Made by a program: the position numbers and the translations under genes | In this document: positions 44,595 through 55,368 of the stretch, in pieces | Position numbering within the stretch: the first letter of the stretch is position 1 | Layout: each line of letters begins with the position of its first letter | From: Aquiluna sp. | GTDB taxonomy: Bacteria > Actinomycetota > Actinomycetes > Actinomycetales > Microbacteriaceae | Direction of reading: 5' to 3' | NCBI GenBank assembly: GCA_028822985.1 | Contig: JAPKCK010000001.1 | Location: 1 to 64,000 of the forward strand | DNA length: 64,000 bases | Notes under the pieces: model-generated | The model's input: the letters and a program-made list of their open reading frames with translations, nothing else | Told to the model about the DNA's origin: nothing | Database searches by the model: none

Positions 44595-45519
44595 ATTGCT
44601 TCCTGTCCCGCCGGACATGGCGGGCTCCAGAGCTGATTCCGGGATAGCTAAAATGTTGGGGATTTCCCGCAGTCATGTCGCCGACCTCATCGCAGCTGGC
44701 GCCGTCAGTCAAAACGGCAGTCCGGTTGCAAAGTCCGATCGGTTGGTGGCGGATGCAGTGCTGGAGGTCGTCCTTGAGGAGGTTTCCAGAGAAATCTCGG
44801 TGCAGCCAGAAGATGTCCAAGAGCTAAAGATTATTTTTCAAGATGAACACATAGTTGTCATTGACAAGCCTGCTGGCGTCGTCTCTCACCCGTCTCAAGG
44901 GTTCGTTGGACCGTCGGTGCCGGGCGTGCTAATGGCTAGAGGAATCCAGTTGAGCACCTCGGGTGCTCAAGAGCGCCAAGGTATTGTTCAGCGGCTTGAT
45001 GTTGGCACCAGTGGCCTTATGGTGCTGGCGAAATCCGAAGTGTCATATTCGGTTCTAAAGCAGGCGTTTCGTGACCGAGTTGTAAAAAAGACCTACCATG
45101 CGTTAGTGCAGGGGCACCCCGAGCCGTCCCGTGGGACTATTGACACACCAATTGGACGCAGCACCAAACATGACTACAAGTTCACCATTTCGGCTGCGGG
45201 CAAGCCTGCAGTGACTCATTACGAGACCATTGAGGTTCTTCCGGCCGCGGCGCTGATGAAGGTCGGCCTAGAAACAGGCAGAACTCACCAAATAAGGGTT
45301 CATTTTTCTCATTTTCGCCACCCATTGGTCGGAGACCCGCTCTACGGCTCTGATCCGAAGCTGGCCGCATCTCTTGATTTAAACCGACAGTGGCTGCATG
45401 CAAAACAGCTTGGCTTTGATCACCCGGCGACGGGCGAATTTGTGGAATTCGAAAGCGAATATCCAGTTGATTTAGAAATCGCCCTCAATCGCCTTCGCGA
45501 TGTCGACTTTCGCCTCTAA
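44575..45519 (+). CDS. rluD: 23S rRNA pseudouridine synthase (RluD family)
   Basis: 314 residues: S4 RNA-binding domain at about 15-75, then the catalytic domain with QRLDVGTSGLMVLAK (catalytic Asp), and GRTHQIRVHFSHFRHPLVGD (cited in parts). It makes pseudouridines in helix 69 of 23S rRNA. GTG start within lspA; the lspA-rluD pair is common in bacteria. Confidence 0.92.
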   Translation: MADVQPKLLPVPPDMAGSRADSGIAKMLGISRSHVADLIAAGAVSQNGSPVAKSDRLVADAVLEVVLEEVSREISVQPEDVQELKIIFQDEHIVVIDKPAGVVSHPSQGFVGPSVPGVLMARGIQLSTSGAQERQGIVQRLDVGTSGLMVLAKSEVSYSVLKQAFRDRVVKKTYHALVQGHPEPSRGTIDTPIGRSTKHDYKFTISAAGKPAVTHYETIEVLPAAALMKVGLETGRTHQIRVHFSHFRHPLVGDPLYGSDPKLAASLDLNRQWLHAKQLGFDHPATGEFVEFESEYPVDLEIALNRLRDVDFRL

Positions 45520-45545
45520 CATAGGGGCTCTAAGAAAGGTGGAAA

Positions 45546-48500
45546 ATGTCTGATAAGTCATTCGTCCACCTACATAATCACTCCGAATATTCAATGCTCG
45601 ATGGGGCCGCTCGGATAAAGCAGCTTGTCGCAAAGGCAGCTGAACTCGAAATGCCAGCCATTGCCATTACCGACCACGGTAATAATCACGGCGCTTATGA
45701 ATTTTGGAAACAGGCCAAAGCGCACGACATAACTCCTGTTATTGGCATTGAGGCCTATTTGGCCCCGGGCAGCAGAAAAGACAAGACCCGAGTCCGCTGG
45801 GGAGATGGCGGTGGAGATGATGTTTCTGGCGGTGGCGCATACAGCCACCTGACCATGTGGGCCACAAACAATGACTCCATGCAGAACTTATTTCGACTTT
45901 CCTCAGAGGCTTATCTTTCTGGCTACTACTTCAAGCCTCGCATGGACCGCGAACTTCTCTCTAAGTTCGGAAGAGGGCTTATCGCGACCACTGGGTGCCC
46001 TGGCGGTGAGGTCCAAACCAGGCTCAGGCTCGGTCAATACCAAGAGGCGTTGGACACGGCAGCGGAATTCCGGGACATTTTCGGCGAAGGTAACTATTTC
46101 GTAGAGGTCATGGACCATGGTCTTGAGATCGAAAAAAGAGTGAGAGACGACTTGCTTCGTCTCGCAAAGGACTTGAATCTGCCCCTGGTGGCAACAAATG
46201 ATTTGCACTACACCGAAAAGGAAGACTCAGTTGCTCACGACGCTTTGTTGTGCGTGCAGGTTGGGTCGAATCTCGATGACCCAAATCGCTTCAAGTTCCA
46301 GTCCGAGGAGTATTACCTCAAGTCAGCTAAGCAAATGAGAGAACTGTTCGCTGAAATTCCGGAGGCAGCTGATAACACGCTTCTCATTGCCGAGCGGAGC
46401 GAAATTGATTTTTCGAAGCGCGACCTCATGCCCAGATTCCCCGTTCCCGAGGGCCAAACGGAAGCAGGCTTGCTTGAAAAGGAGGTTTGGGATGGCATGA
46501 ACACTCGTTTCCCCAGCGGCTACTCCGATGAGCACAAGCGTCAAGCGGCCTACGAGATAGACGTCATAAAATCTATGGGCTTCCCGGGTTATTTCTTGGT
46601 AGTGTCCGACTTCATACGCTGGGCACGGGCCCAAGGAATACGGGTCGGTCCCGGTAGAGGTTCTGCGGCAGGATCACTGGCTTCATACGCCCTCGGTATA
46701 ACCGAGCTTGATCCGCTAAAGCACGATCTGATTTTCGAGCGGTTCTTGAATCCAGAGCGTCTTTCCATGCCTGACATCGATGTCGACTTCGACGATCGCC
46801 GACGTTCTGAGGTAATCAAGTACGTAACTCAAAAATACGGTGATGATCGAGTGGCACAGATCGTCACCTTCGGAACCATCAAGGCCAAGCAGGCCCTCAA
46901 GGATGCCTCTCGAGTTATGGCGTTGCCATATTCAGTGGGGGAGCGACTGACAAAGGCAATGCCTCCGATGGTTTTGGGCAGAGATATAGCACTGAATGAT
47001 CTGGTGGATCCAGATTCGGAGCGCTACTCTGAGGCGGCAGAGTTTCGGGAAATTATCGAGACCGACCCTCAAAGCCAGGAAGTATTCAAGCTCGCCAAAG
47101 GCCTCGAGTCTCTGAAGCGTCAGTGGGGTGTACATGCGGCTGGAGTGATTATGTCCGCTGAGCCGCTCATGGACGTGATACCGATAATGAAGCGCGAGGA
47201 AGACGGCGCCATAATCACCCAGTTCGACCAACCGCCTTGCGAAGAACTTGGTCTGTTGAAAATGGATTTTCTAGGGCTAAGAAACCTAACGGTGATAGAG
47301 GACTCGCTTCGAAACATTTTACAAAACCGAGGCCAGACCGTGGTTTTGGAAAACCTCGATTTGAACTCAGATCAAAATACTTTTGACCTACTGTCCTCCG
47401 GCTTCACTCTTGGGGTGTTCCAGCTGGACAGCGATAATATGCGAGCTCTACTGAGGCTCTTGAAGCCCAGTGAGTTCGAACACATTTCAGCCGTCATAGC
47501 GCTCTATCGTCCGGGACCAATGGGCATGAACTCGCACACTAACTATGCGCAGCGAAAAAATGGACTGCAGGAGATTGACGGAATTCACCCGGAGCTAGCC
47601 GAGCCACTCAAAGAGATCCTTGGCCCCACCTTCGGTCTGATTGTCTACCAAGAACAGGTGATGGCCGCGGCCCAGAAAGTGGCCGGTTACACGCTTGGAC
47701 AAGCGGATCTTCTTCGCAGGGCAATGGGTAAGAAAAAGCCCGATGAGCTGGCTAAGCAATTCGAAATTTTTAGCCAAGGCATGGTTCTCAATAAGTTCTC
47801 CAAACCGGCTATCACCGCTCTTTGGGACACCCTCTTGCCATTTGCTGACTATGCCTTTAACAAGGCTCATTCCGCGGGCTACGGCGTCCTTTCTTACTGG
47901 ACCGCTTACCTAAAAGCTAACTTTCCCGCTGAGTACATGGCGGCGTTGCTGACTTCTGTCGGGGACTCTAAGGACAAGCTGGCTATTTATCTAAATGAGT
48001 GCCGCAGGATGGGAATCAAGGTTTTGGCTCCCGATGTCAACGAATCCATTGGGGTTTTTGCAGCCGTTGGGGACGACATTCGCTTTGGTCTTGAAGCGGT
48101 AAGAAATGTTGGTCACAACGTGGTCGAATCGATCATCCAGGCCCGAAGTGAAGAAGCGTTCAGTGGCTTTGATGACTTCCTGACTCGCGTGGGCCAGCAG
48201 GCTGCCACCAAGCGAGTTGTCGAGTCTCTAATCAAGGCAGGCGCATTCGACTCCTTGGGACACACCAGACGGTCACTGACGGCGGTGTTTGAAGAGGCAA
48301 TTGAAACCGCTAGCGTGAAGCGCAAGCAAACCGCCAATGGTCAAGTGGATCTTTTCGGAGGGGTCCTCGACGATGACCCTTCTGTAGTTCAAGTTCCCGA
48401 TCTTCCAGAGTGGACTAAGCGAGATCTTCTTGCCAATGAGCGAGACATGCTTGGCCTTTACGTCTCGGACCACCCACTTGCCGGACAAGAGTCGATGCTG

Positions 48501-49037
48501 ATGCGCAACAGCGATATGGGCACAATCGCTCTTAAGCAGAGCGACATACAGGACGGCGAGACTGTAACGCTTGCTGGCCTCATCACCCAGGTGCAGCATA
48601 AAGTGGCCCGTACGAGTGGAAATCAGTACGGTCAGATCACTCTGGAGGATTTTTCAGGTGAAATTTCCATAATGTTTATGGGTAAGACTTATCTTGCAAA
48701 CCGAGAGCATTTAGTGGCCGACCAGACCGTCTCAGTCCGTGGAAGAGTGTCTCGCCGCGACGAGGAAATGATGATGCAGGCTTACTCGATCGACATCCTT
48801 GACGCAGGACGAGAGCAGGGCGGAGTGCTGAGACTAAAAATAACTGACAGCTTGGCGACCAAAGAGCGCCTGCTGAAGCTTGGAGCAATTCTTGATGCTA
48901 ATCCTGGACCGTGCGAAGTACAGGTTAAGTTGGTCGGTGCAACGGATCGCCACTTTATGTTGCCGCAGCGAGTGTCGGTGGGACATGACCTTTTTGGTGA
49001 GCTAAAAGCTCTTCTTGGGACCGATTCGGTTAGTTAG
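45546..49037 (+). CDS. dnaE: DNA polymerase III alpha subunit
   Basis: 1163 residues. PHP domain at the N-terminus (FVHLHNHSEYSMLDG), polymerase core with GPGRGSAAGSLASYALGI and the catalytic Asp triad region MPDIDVDFDDRRR, helix-hairpin-helix and a C-terminal OB fold (TLAGLITQVQHK). It is the replicative polymerase, DnaE1 type. AGAAAGGTGG ribosome site. Ends four bases inside the convergent flavin reductase gene. Confidence 0.96.
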   Translation: MSDKSFVHLHNHSEYSMLDGAARIKQLVAKAAELEMPAIAITDHGNNHGAYEFWKQAKAHDITPVIGIEAYLAPGSRKDKTRVRWGDGGGDDVSGGGAYSHLTMWATNNDSMQNLFRLSSEAYLSGYYFKPRMDRELLSKFGRGLIATTGCPGGEVQTRLRLGQYQEALDTAAEFRDIFGEGNYFVEVMDHGLEIEKRVRDDLLRLAKDLNLPLVATNDLHYTEKEDSVAHDALLCVQVGSNLDDPNRFKFQSEEYYLKSAKQMRELFAEIPEAADNTLLIAERSEIDFSKRDLMPRFPVPEGQTEAGLLEKEVWDGMNTRFPSGYSDEHKRQAAYEIDVIKSMGFPGYFLVVSDFIRWARAQGIRVGPGRGSAAGSLASYALGITELDPLKHDLIFERFLNPERLSMPDIDVDFDDRRRSEVIKYVTQKYGDDRVAQIVTFGTIKAKQALKDASRVMALPYSVGERLTKAMPPMVLGRDIALNDLVDPDSERYSEAAEFREIIETDPQSQEVFKLAKGLESLKRQWGVHAAGVIMSAEPLMDVIPIMKREEDGAIITQFDQPPCEELGLLKMDFLGLRNLTVIEDSLRNILQNRGQTVVLENLDLNSDQNTFDLLSSGFTLGVFQLDSDNMRALLRLLKPSEFEHISAVIALYRPGPMGMNSHTNYAQRKNGLQEIDGIHPELAEPLKEILGPTFGLIVYQEQVMAAAQKVAGYTLGQADLLRRAMGKKKPDELAKQFEIFSQGMVLNKFSKPAITALWDTLLPFADYAFNKAHSAGYGVLSYWTAYLKANFPAEYMAALLTSVGDSKDKLAIYLNECRRMGIKVLAPDVNESIGVFAAVGDDIRFGLEAVRNVGHNVVESIIQARSEEAFSGFDDFLTRVGQQAATKRVVESLIKAGAFDSLGHTRRSLTAVFEEAIETASVKRKQTANGQVDLFGGVLDDDPSVVQVPDLPEWTKRDLLANERDMLGLYVSDHPLAGQESMLMRNSDMGTIALKQSDIQDGETVTLAGLITQVQHKVARTSGNQYGQITLEDFSGEISIMFMGKTYLANREHLVADQTVSVRGRVSRRDEEMMMQAYSIDILDAGREQGGVLRLKITDSLATKERLLKLGAILDANPGPCEVQVKLVGATDRHFMLPQRVSVGHDLFGELKALLGTDSVS

Positions 49038-49558
49038 AAGTTGTCCTGCAACCGGTCGCCTATCGTGTGATAACCGCGTTGAAAGTAGACAAGCGGCTGT
49101 TCGCAGATTCTTGTGACGTGAGCACTCTCTAGGGCCAAAATCACCACGGCATTAGACTCCACTTCAATTTTATTGATCACTCTTGCCATCATTACGCTGG
49201 AGGCCTCGGTGAAGATTGGGACCGATTCGGGGCCAATTTCAAAGTCGTCAGCGAGGAATCGGTCTCCCTTAGGCCCGGCTAGCTTCTGAGCAAGGCTCAA
49301 GAGTTGAGCGTCCAGAGTGTGAACGGCCACGAGCTTTCCAGTTGAGATATGAGGGTAGCTGGATGCCCCCTGAGATATGTTGAGAGAAATCAGCGGGGGA
49401 GTCGAGCCCAACGAGGTGACGGATGATGCGGTGAAGCCAATTGGGTTTAGTTCGCTGTCGGCGGCGGTAACCACGGCGATGCCAGTTGCGTGGTTTCGAA
49501 ATGCAGCTTTTAGGCCGTCTGGCCCGGAAAGGTCAAAGTAATCAATGTCTATAGTCAT
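49034..49558 (-). CDS. flavin reductase family protein
   Basis: 174 residues with the FMN-binding split barrel: NHATGIAVVTAAD, GFTASSVTSLGSTPPLISLNI (cited in part) and the late YHTIGD-type end of the FMN_red family. It probably supplies reduced flavin to a partner oxygenase, but no monooxygenase is adjacent, so the partner is unknown. ATG start. Confidence 0.85.
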   Translation of the reverse strand: MTIDIDYFDLSGPDGLKAAFRNHATGIAVVTAADSELNPIGFTASSVTSLGSTPPLISLNISQGASSYPHISTGKLVAVHTLDAQLLSLAQKLAGPKGDRFLADDFEIGPESVPIFTEASSVMMARVINKIEVESNAVVILALESAHVTRICEQPLVYFQRGYHTIGDRLQDNF

Positions 49559-49605
49559 GTCGGGATAAGGTTAGTTCATCCAGATTTATTTAGTGGGGTT
49601 CTAAC

Positions 49606-50901
49606 GTGCGGAAAATCGAGATGTCGGGCCAGATAACACCGGCCCTGGTAGCCGAATTACTTCCGAGAGCAGCAGTCAGCATTGAGTCTGTGGCTGACAC
49701 AGTTTCTCAAATCATTGCCGAAGTAAGGCAAAATTCGCTTGATGCATTAGATGCTCAAGCCGAACGCTTCGATGGGCTAAAAAACGTTTCGTTTCGAGTC
49801 CCCAAGACTGTATTAGCGGAGGCGCTAAACCAGCTGGATGCTCCTCTTAGGGCGGCCATCGAGACCGCAATCACTCGAGTGCGGGCCGTTTCAATGGCCA
49901 CAATGCCAACAGCCGTGAGGGTTGAATTGGACGAGGGGGCAATTGTTGAGCAGCTCTTTATCCCGGTCGACTCGGTGGGCCTATATGTGCCCGGTGGGAA
50001 AGCGGTGTATCCATCCAGCGTGGTTATGAACGTGGTGCCGGCTCAGGTTGCCAAGGTTCCGAGGATTGCCGTTAGTTCTCCAGCCCAAGAAAACGGCCTT
50101 CCAAGTCCGAGCGTTATGGCGACCTGCGCCCTGTTGGGTATAGACGAGGTTTATGGCATCGGGGGAGCGAGTGCGATCGCGGCTTTTGCTTATGGCGTGC
50201 CTGAAATAAATCTTGAGCCCGTGGCAATGGTTACGGGCCCAGGGAACATCTTTGTTGCCGCAGCTAAGCGCCAGCTAAGAGGAGTCATTGGAATTGACTC
50301 AGAGGCCGGGCCTACTGAGATCTTGATAGTCGCCGATGAAAGCGCAAACCCCCGATTCATAGCAGCTGACCTGATTTCTCAAGCTGAGCATGACCAGAAC
50401 GCTGCCGCAGTTCTGGTCACTGATTCCGCAAGTCTGATTGAGGAAGTGCAGGCCGAGCTTGAGGTTCAGGTGAGTCTTGCAAAAAACCGCGATCGCATCG
50501 AAGCTTCCTTGGGTGGTGTTCAATCTGCCCTAGTTCTGGTTCCCGACATGAGCACGGCAATGGCTGTAGCAAACGAGTATGCGACCGAGCACCTAGAAAT
50601 CCAAACCGCTAATTCTAAAGAGTTGGCAGGTCAGGTTCGTCACGCTGGCGCCGTGTTTGTAGGGGCCTACTCTCCGGTTAGTTTGGGCGATTATTTGGCT
50701 GGATCAAATCACGTCCTTCCGACTGGTCAACAAGCGAAGTTCAGTTCCGGGCTTTCAGTGTTTACCTTTTTGAGGACTCAGCAGCATGTTACTTATTCGG
50801 CTGATGCTCTAGCAGCGGTGACGGACAGGCTCAGGGTTTTTTCTGAGGCGGAGAAGCTAAGTGCTCATGGTCGAGCTGGATCGATAAGGCTAGGGGAGTA
50901 A
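49606..50901 (+). CDS. hisD: histidinol dehydrogenase
   Basis: 431 residues. [37 protein letters not shown] and ATEHLEIQT plus GSNHVLPTG carry the catalytic and zinc residues. It oxidises histidinol to histidine in two steps. The other his genes are not in the window. GTG 49606 is used; an in-frame ATG lies at 49621. Confidence 0.95.
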   Translation: MRKIEMSGQITPALVAELLPRAAVSIESVADTVSQIIAEVRQNSLDALDAQAERFDGLKNVSFRVPKTVLAEALNQLDAPLRAAIETAITRVRAVSMATMPTAVRVELDEGAIVEQLFIPVDSVGLYVPGGKAVYPSSVVMNVVPAQVAKVPRIAVSSPAQENGLPSPSVMATCALLGIDEVYGIGGASAIAAFAYGVPEINLEPVAMVTGPGNIFVAAAKRQLRGVIGIDSEAGPTEILIVADESANPRFIAADLISQAEHDQNAAAVLVTDSASLIEEVQAELEVQVSLAKNRDRIEASLGGVQSALVLVPDMSTAMAVANEYATEHLEIQTANSKELAGQVRHAGAVFVGAYSPVSLGDYLAGSNHVLPTGQQAKFSSGLSVFTFLRTQQHVTYSADALAAVTDRLRVFSEAEKLSAHGRAGSIRLGE

Positions 50902-50903
50902 AA

Positions 50904-51344
50904 GTGCACTGTCCTTTTTGCAGAAATTCTGATTCTCGAGTAATTGACTCCAGAACCAGCGACGACGGCGTGTCAATCCGTCGCCGCCGTCAGTGTCCAG
51001 AGTGCCACAAGCGTTTTACGACGATAGAAACCGCCACTTTGATGATTACCAAGCGCAGTGGTGTGACTGAACCGTTTTCAAGAGACAAGATTGTTTCAGG
51101 TGTTAGGAAGGCTTGCCAGGGCAGGCCTGTGACCGATGCGGACTTGGCCTTGCTGGCTCAGCAGGTGGAAGAGGCCCTGAGAGCCACGGGTGCAGCATCA
51201 ATCGAGGCTCAAGACATTGGTCTCGCTATTCTTGAACCACTCCGAAACCTAGACCACGTCGCTTTCATGCGATTTGCGAGCGTTTATCAGGCCTGGGATT
51301 CGCTCGATGATTTCCAGGCGGCCATCGAGAGCCTGAGGGACTGA
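50904..51344 (+). CDS. nrdR: transcriptional repressor NrdR
   Basis: 146 residues: N-terminal zinc ribbon [17 protein letters not shown] with CPECHKRF, then an ATP-cone domain ([20 protein letters not shown] region). It senses ATP/dATP and represses ribonucleotide reductase genes through NrdR boxes, none of which I saw here. GTG start two bases after hisD. Confidence 0.95.
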   Translation: MHCPFCRNSDSRVIDSRTSDDGVSIRRRRQCPECHKRFTTIETATLMITKRSGVTEPFSRDKIVSGVRKACQGRPVTDADLALLAQQVEEALRATGAASIEAQDIGLAILEPLRNLDHVAFMRFASVYQAWDSLDDFQAAIESLRD

Positions 51345-51348
51345 CAAG

Positions 51349-52338
51349 TTGTTGTATAGATTTTTCTTCAAGTCCTTTTTTACCAAGCTTGATCCAGAAT
51401 TCGCACACGAGTTAGTAGTAACTGCGCTGAGATTCCTGAGTGGCGTGGGTGTCATAAGGGCCGGTAAGGCTCGCGATGACATCAACATATTAGGGCTCCA
51501 ATTTGAGAACAGACTCGGGATGGCAGCGGGTTTTGATAAAAACGGAATTCTTATAAAGGCTTTGCACGCACTCGGTTTCGGCCACGTCGAAATCGGCACG
51601 GTGACGCCATTGCCGCAGCCAGGGAACCCAAAGCCTCGGCTTTTCAGGCTGCCAAAGAATCAAAGTCTGATCAACCGAATGGGGTTCAACAACGAAGGAG
51701 CAGTTTCGGTCGCTGCCCGAATAGCTAAACTGCGCAGAACCGAGCAGCGGCTCCCCATCATCGGCATAAACATTGGAAAAAATAAAACAACCAGTCAAGA
51801 GCTTGCTGCCCAGGACTACGGGCTTGCCGCAAAAACGCTTGCGCCCGTTGCGGATTACCTGGTTGTGAACGTATCCTCACCAAACACCGCTGGGCTTCGT
51901 GATTTGCAACAAGTCACTGAACTTCGTCCAATCCTTGTGGCCGTCTTGGCCGAAGCCGAAAATGTCCCAGTTTTGCTCAAAATAGCACCGGATCTTATCG
52001 ATTCCGACATTGAAGCCATAGCTTCATTGGTTGTCGAATTGAACATGGCTGGCATGGTCGCGACGAATACCACAATTTCTCGAAGGAATCTGATCACCGA
52101 GAGCAATGAAGCCGAGCCTGGAGGCCTTAGTGGCCCCATTCTGGCAGATCGCTCTACCGAGATTTTGAAGCTCCTCGGCAAACTTCTTCCAAGTTCGATG
52201 ACGGTAATTTCGGTGGGTGGAGTCATGACTAAATCTGACTATGCGGAGCGAATTTCCATGGGCGCCGATTTAGTTCAGGGGTACACCGGGTTTGTCTACG
52301 CTGGGCCGTTTTGGGCCAAGCGGCTTACTGCCCGGTAG
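51349..52338 (+). CDS. pyrD: dihydroorotate dehydrogenase (quinone), class 2
   Basis: 329 residues with an N-terminal amphipathic membrane-binding helix pair (FFFKSFFTKLDPEFAHELV), GMAAGFDKNGILIKAL, GTVTPLPQPGNPKPRLF and VNVSSPNTAGLRDLQ with catalytic Ser. It oxidises dihydroorotate with electrons to the quinone pool. TTG start four bases after nrdR. The aldo/keto reductase gene overlaps its end by 14 bases. Confidence 0.95.
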   Translation: MLYRFFFKSFFTKLDPEFAHELVVTALRFLSGVGVIRAGKARDDINILGLQFENRLGMAAGFDKNGILIKALHALGFGHVEIGTVTPLPQPGNPKPRLFRLPKNQSLINRMGFNNEGAVSVAARIAKLRRTEQRLPIIGINIGKNKTTSQELAAQDYGLAAKTLAPVADYLVVNVSSPNTAGLRDLQQVTELRPILVAVLAEAENVPVLLKIAPDLIDSDIEAIASLVVELNMAGMVATNTTISRRNLITESNEAEPGGLSGPILADRSTEILKLLGKLLPSSMTVISVGGVMTKSDYAERISMGADLVQGYTGFVYAGPFWAKRLTAR

Positions 52339-53332
52339 GCCTTGGGTTCGGGCTCTTGGTCAAGCTCGGGTCGGTTACAACCGCGCTACCTAGGATTTCA
52401 TCCACTTTCGTCATAGTCGCTGCTGGAATCTCAACACCGACCGCTGCGACGTTCGAGGCAATCTGTTCCGGCTTTGAGGCTCCGACAATTGCGGCGGCAA
52501 CGTTTTGGTTTTGCAAGACCCACGCAATTCCGAACTGGGCCATTGTTAGGCCCAACTCCTCAGCTAGCGGCTTTAGTTTTTGGACTCTGGTCAACGTGTC
52601 TTCAGTCATGAACTTTTCCATGAAGCCCCCGATTTCAGAATCGGCGGCTCTTGAATCTTTAGGTAGCTCAGCATTAGGGAGATATTTTCCGGTCAGGACA
52701 CCCTGAGCCAGAGGGGACCAAACGATCTGCGAGAGGCCTAACTCTTTGCTTGCTGGAACTACTTCACCCTCAATTATTCGCCACAGCATTGAGTACTGGG
52801 GCTGGTTTGAAATAAGTCTGTAGCCCATTTGGGTTGCTAGCGCTTGTCCTTGTCGTATTTGGTCAGCCGTCCACTCGGATACGCCGACGTAGAGAACCTT
52901 ACCCATTCTGACTAGGTCGGCAAAGGCCTGCATTGTTTCTTCCAGCGGGGTTTCATAATCGAACCTATGTGCCTGATAAAGATCGACGTAGTCGGTATTT
53001 AGACGAGTGAGGGAACCATTGATCGATTCCATGATGTGCTTGCGGCCTAGACCCACATCGTTGGGACCTTTTTCGGCTACTGGCCAGTAAACCTTGGTTA
53101 GAATTTCGAGGCCTTCTCGGCGCTGCCCCTTTAGGGCAGTACCAAGAACGGTTTCCGCCGCCTGATTCGCATAGACGTCGGCGGTGTCAAAGGTCGTAAT
53201 TCCGCCTTCGAGAGCCGCGTGGACTGTCTCAATGGCTTGCTTATCTTGGACCTGGGAGGCGTGAGTCAGCCAGTTTCCGTAGATTATTTCTGAAACTTTG
53301 AGTCCGGAAGTACCTAGGTGTCTGTGCTGCAT
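52325..53332 (-). CDS. aldo/keto reductase
   Basis: 335 residues of the potassium-channel beta-like (AKR6/12) type. FDTADVYANQAAETVLG has the catalytic Asp and Tyr, LTKVYW the Lys, YQAHRFDYETPLEETM the His. NADPH-dependent reduction of aldehydes is likely; the natural substrate is unknown. Confidence 0.88.
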   Translation of the reverse strand: MQHRHLGTSGLKVSEIIYGNWLTHASQVQDKQAIETVHAALEGGITTFDTADVYANQAAETVLGTALKGQRREGLEILTKVYWPVAEKGPNDVGLGRKHIMESINGSLTRLNTDYVDLYQAHRFDYETPLEETMQAFADLVRMGKVLYVGVSEWTADQIRQGQALATQMGYRLISNQPQYSMLWRIIEGEVVPASKELGLSQIVWSPLAQGVLTGKYLPNAELPKDSRAADSEIGGFMEKFMTEDTLTRVQKLKPLAEELGLTMAQFGIAWVLQNQNVAAAIVGASKPEQIASNVAAVGVEIPAATMTKVDEILGSAVVTDPSLTKSPNPRPTGQ

Positions 53333-53361
53333 TTTTTACTCCTTTTACTGGCGCCGGCGGT

Positions 53362-53904
53362 CTAAAGCTCTAATTTGGTAAATCTTGCGACCTGTGGTTT
53401 CGGTATCCGCAGTGTCCGCATCTGAATTGAACGCATTGCCCCGTACCAGGCCAAACCGCCGTCTAGATTCTCAGCGCCGAGTTTGTTGCCAAGTTTTCTC
53501 TTCACAGCCTTGCCGACTAAGAACGAATCCACCGCGACGACTGCAAACAGCCCCCACATGGCAAAAAGCGCGATGATTTGAATCTCGTAAGAGTCAATGA
53601 ATGTCATAAGAACTACGACAAACAACATTGGCAATACAAGTTCTCCCGCGGTGAAGCGAGCATCAACCACGTTGCGAGCCAGTTTGCGCTGGGGTCCCTT
53701 GTCTCGGGCCCCCAGATAGCGCTCTTCACCTGCCATCATGCCTTCTCGCGCTTTTTGACGCTCAGCACGGTTCTTTTCCTTATCCGCGCTCTTGGCCTGC
53801 TTGCTGCGATCGCCAACCAGTGGGCGCTTGCGAGCGAGCTCACGGTCTTTTCTCGACGGGGTTGGGCGACCTTTGCCAGCCTGGGTGTTGTCCTCTTGAG
53901 TCAT
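53362..53904 (-). CDS. DUF3043 family membrane protein
   Basis: 180 residues with a very basic cytoplasmic N-terminus (PTPSRKDRELARKRP is the family signature), two membrane helices at about 90-130 and a basic C-terminus ending with RTLRIPKPQV. This family is found across actinobacteria with unknown role. 29 bases upstream of the aldo/keto reductase start on the same strand, so perhaps an operon. Confidence 0.85.
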   Translation of the reverse strand: MTQEDNTQAGKGRPTPSRKDRELARKRPLVGDRSKQAKSADKEKNRAERQKAREGMMAGEERYLGARDKGPQRKLARNVVDARFTAGELVLPMLFVVVLMTFIDSYEIQIIALFAMWGLFAVVAVDSFLVGKAVKRKLGNKLGAENLDGGLAWYGAMRSIQMRTLRIPKPQVARFTKLEL

Positions 53905-53940
53905 TGAATCCTCTTGTCCGATGTGCCTAAGATAACAGGC

Positions 53941-55341
53941 ATGGCATTTTCTTATATCCCAATGAACCCTAAATGGTTTGAACCCGCTAGTAAATTCGTG
54001 GATTTGTCATTCCCGGCCGCTGTTGCCAAATTGGGACAGCTGGTCAAGATTCCGGGTATCGCTTGGCCGAGTTTTGATCAGGGCAATCTTGAGCTGTCGG
54101 TTGAGAAAGTTGCGGACGAATTCCGTCACCTAGGTTTTTTTGACTTTGTCGAAATTCGAAGAGCGGCAAGGCCCTCAGGGGATTCGGGGGCTCCAGCGCT
54201 GGTCGCAAGAAAAGCCGGTCACCCAGACGCGCCACATGTGCTGTTGTATGCGCACCATGACGTGCAACCACCGGGGGATAGGTCTCTGTGGGATACGGAG
54301 CCATTCGAAGCAACCTTGAAGGGCGATCGACTCTTTGGAAGAGGCGCCTCGGATGATAAATCCGGAATCATCACCCACTTGACTTCTCTCCGGGCTTTTA
54401 TTGAGCTTGCGACTGAGGTTCGCATAGGCGTCACTGTATTCATTGAGGGCGAGGAGGAGGCTGGATCTGAGTCTTTCCCTGAGTTCCTAAGGGCAAACCA
54501 TGCCGATTTAGCCGCCGATCTGATAGTTGTTGCAGACAGCGGGAACTGGAGCGAAGACGTTCCCGCCCTTACAAGTTCGCTACGAGGGATGGTTTCGCAA
54601 ACTTTCACCCTGAGGACCTTGGATCACGCGCTGCATTCAGGAATGTATGGAGGCCCCTTACCTGACGCCACCACCGCCATGATTCGACTTCTTGCTTCGC
54701 TAACTGATGAAAAGGGAAATGTCGCTATTTTGGGTCTTGATTCGGTCTCAATTGATGGACCGGAGCTTTCAGATGCAGAATTTACTCAAGTCGCCGGACT
54801 TCTGCCTGGAGTAGAAAGGCTGGGAACTAAAACCGTAACCCAGCAAATATGGGGAGAACCAGCGGTAACAGTGATCGGTTTAGATCTACCGGCGGTAGAT
54901 GTGGCATCTAATACCGCCCAGCCGGCAGTCCGGGCCAAGATCTCCCTACGTTTAGCGCCTTCCCAAAGCCCGCGGAGCGGACTTGAAGCTCTAAAAGACC
55001 ATCTAACCCGCCACAAGCCTTTCGGGGCGGAGCTGGAGTTCGGAAGGCACGAAACCGGTCCCGGATACTTGGCAAAGGACGGCTGGGCGGCCAAGCTAGC
55101 CCACGAGGCCTTTTCCGCTGCGTGGCCAAACCCAAGTGTGAATATGGGGATCGGCGGCTCTATACCTTTTATCTCGCAGTTTGCCGAGGCTTTTCCGAGC
55201 GCAGAAATTCTTGTAACTGGCGTAGAAGAGCCAGATTCCCGGGCACATTCGCCAAACGAGTCACAACATTTGCCGACTCTGAAAAGAGCGATACTGGCTC
55301 AAAGTTTGATTCTGCTCAACGGGAATGACTTAGTCAGATAA
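53941..55341 (+). CDS. M20-family dipeptidase
   Basis: About 466 residues. Metal ligands seen in LLYAHHDVQPPG (His, Asp), GRGASDDKSG (bridging Asp), IEGEEEAGSES (catalytic Glu) and VADSGNW; a late His lies in DSRAHSPNE. It is like cytosolic non-specific dipeptidases. TTG 53914 is also open, but TAAGAT about 12 bases before ATG 53941 would place a leaderless start there. Divergent from DUF3043 with a very short shared promoter region. Confidence 0.88.
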   Translation: MAFSYIPMNPKWFEPASKFVDLSFPAAVAKLGQLVKIPGIAWPSFDQGNLELSVEKVADEFRHLGFFDFVEIRRAARPSGDSGAPALVARKAGHPDAPHVLLYAHHDVQPPGDRSLWDTEPFEATLKGDRLFGRGASDDKSGIITHLTSLRAFIELATEVRIGVTVFIEGEEEAGSESFPEFLRANHADLAADLIVVADSGNWSEDVPALTSSLRGMVSQTFTLRTLDHALHSGMYGGPLPDATTAMIRLLASLTDEKGNVAILGLDSVSIDGPELSDAEFTQVAGLLPGVERLGTKTVTQQIWGEPAVTVIGLDLPAVDVASNTAQPAVRAKISLRLAPSQSPRSGLEALKDHLTRHKPFGAELEFGRHETGPGYLAKDGWAAKLAHEAFSAAWPNPSVNMGIGGSIPFISQFAEAFPSAEILVTGVEEPDSRAHSPNESQHLPTLKRAILAQSLILLNGNDLVR

Positions 55342-55368
55342 CTGTTAAACTAATCATCGGAGGTCCAA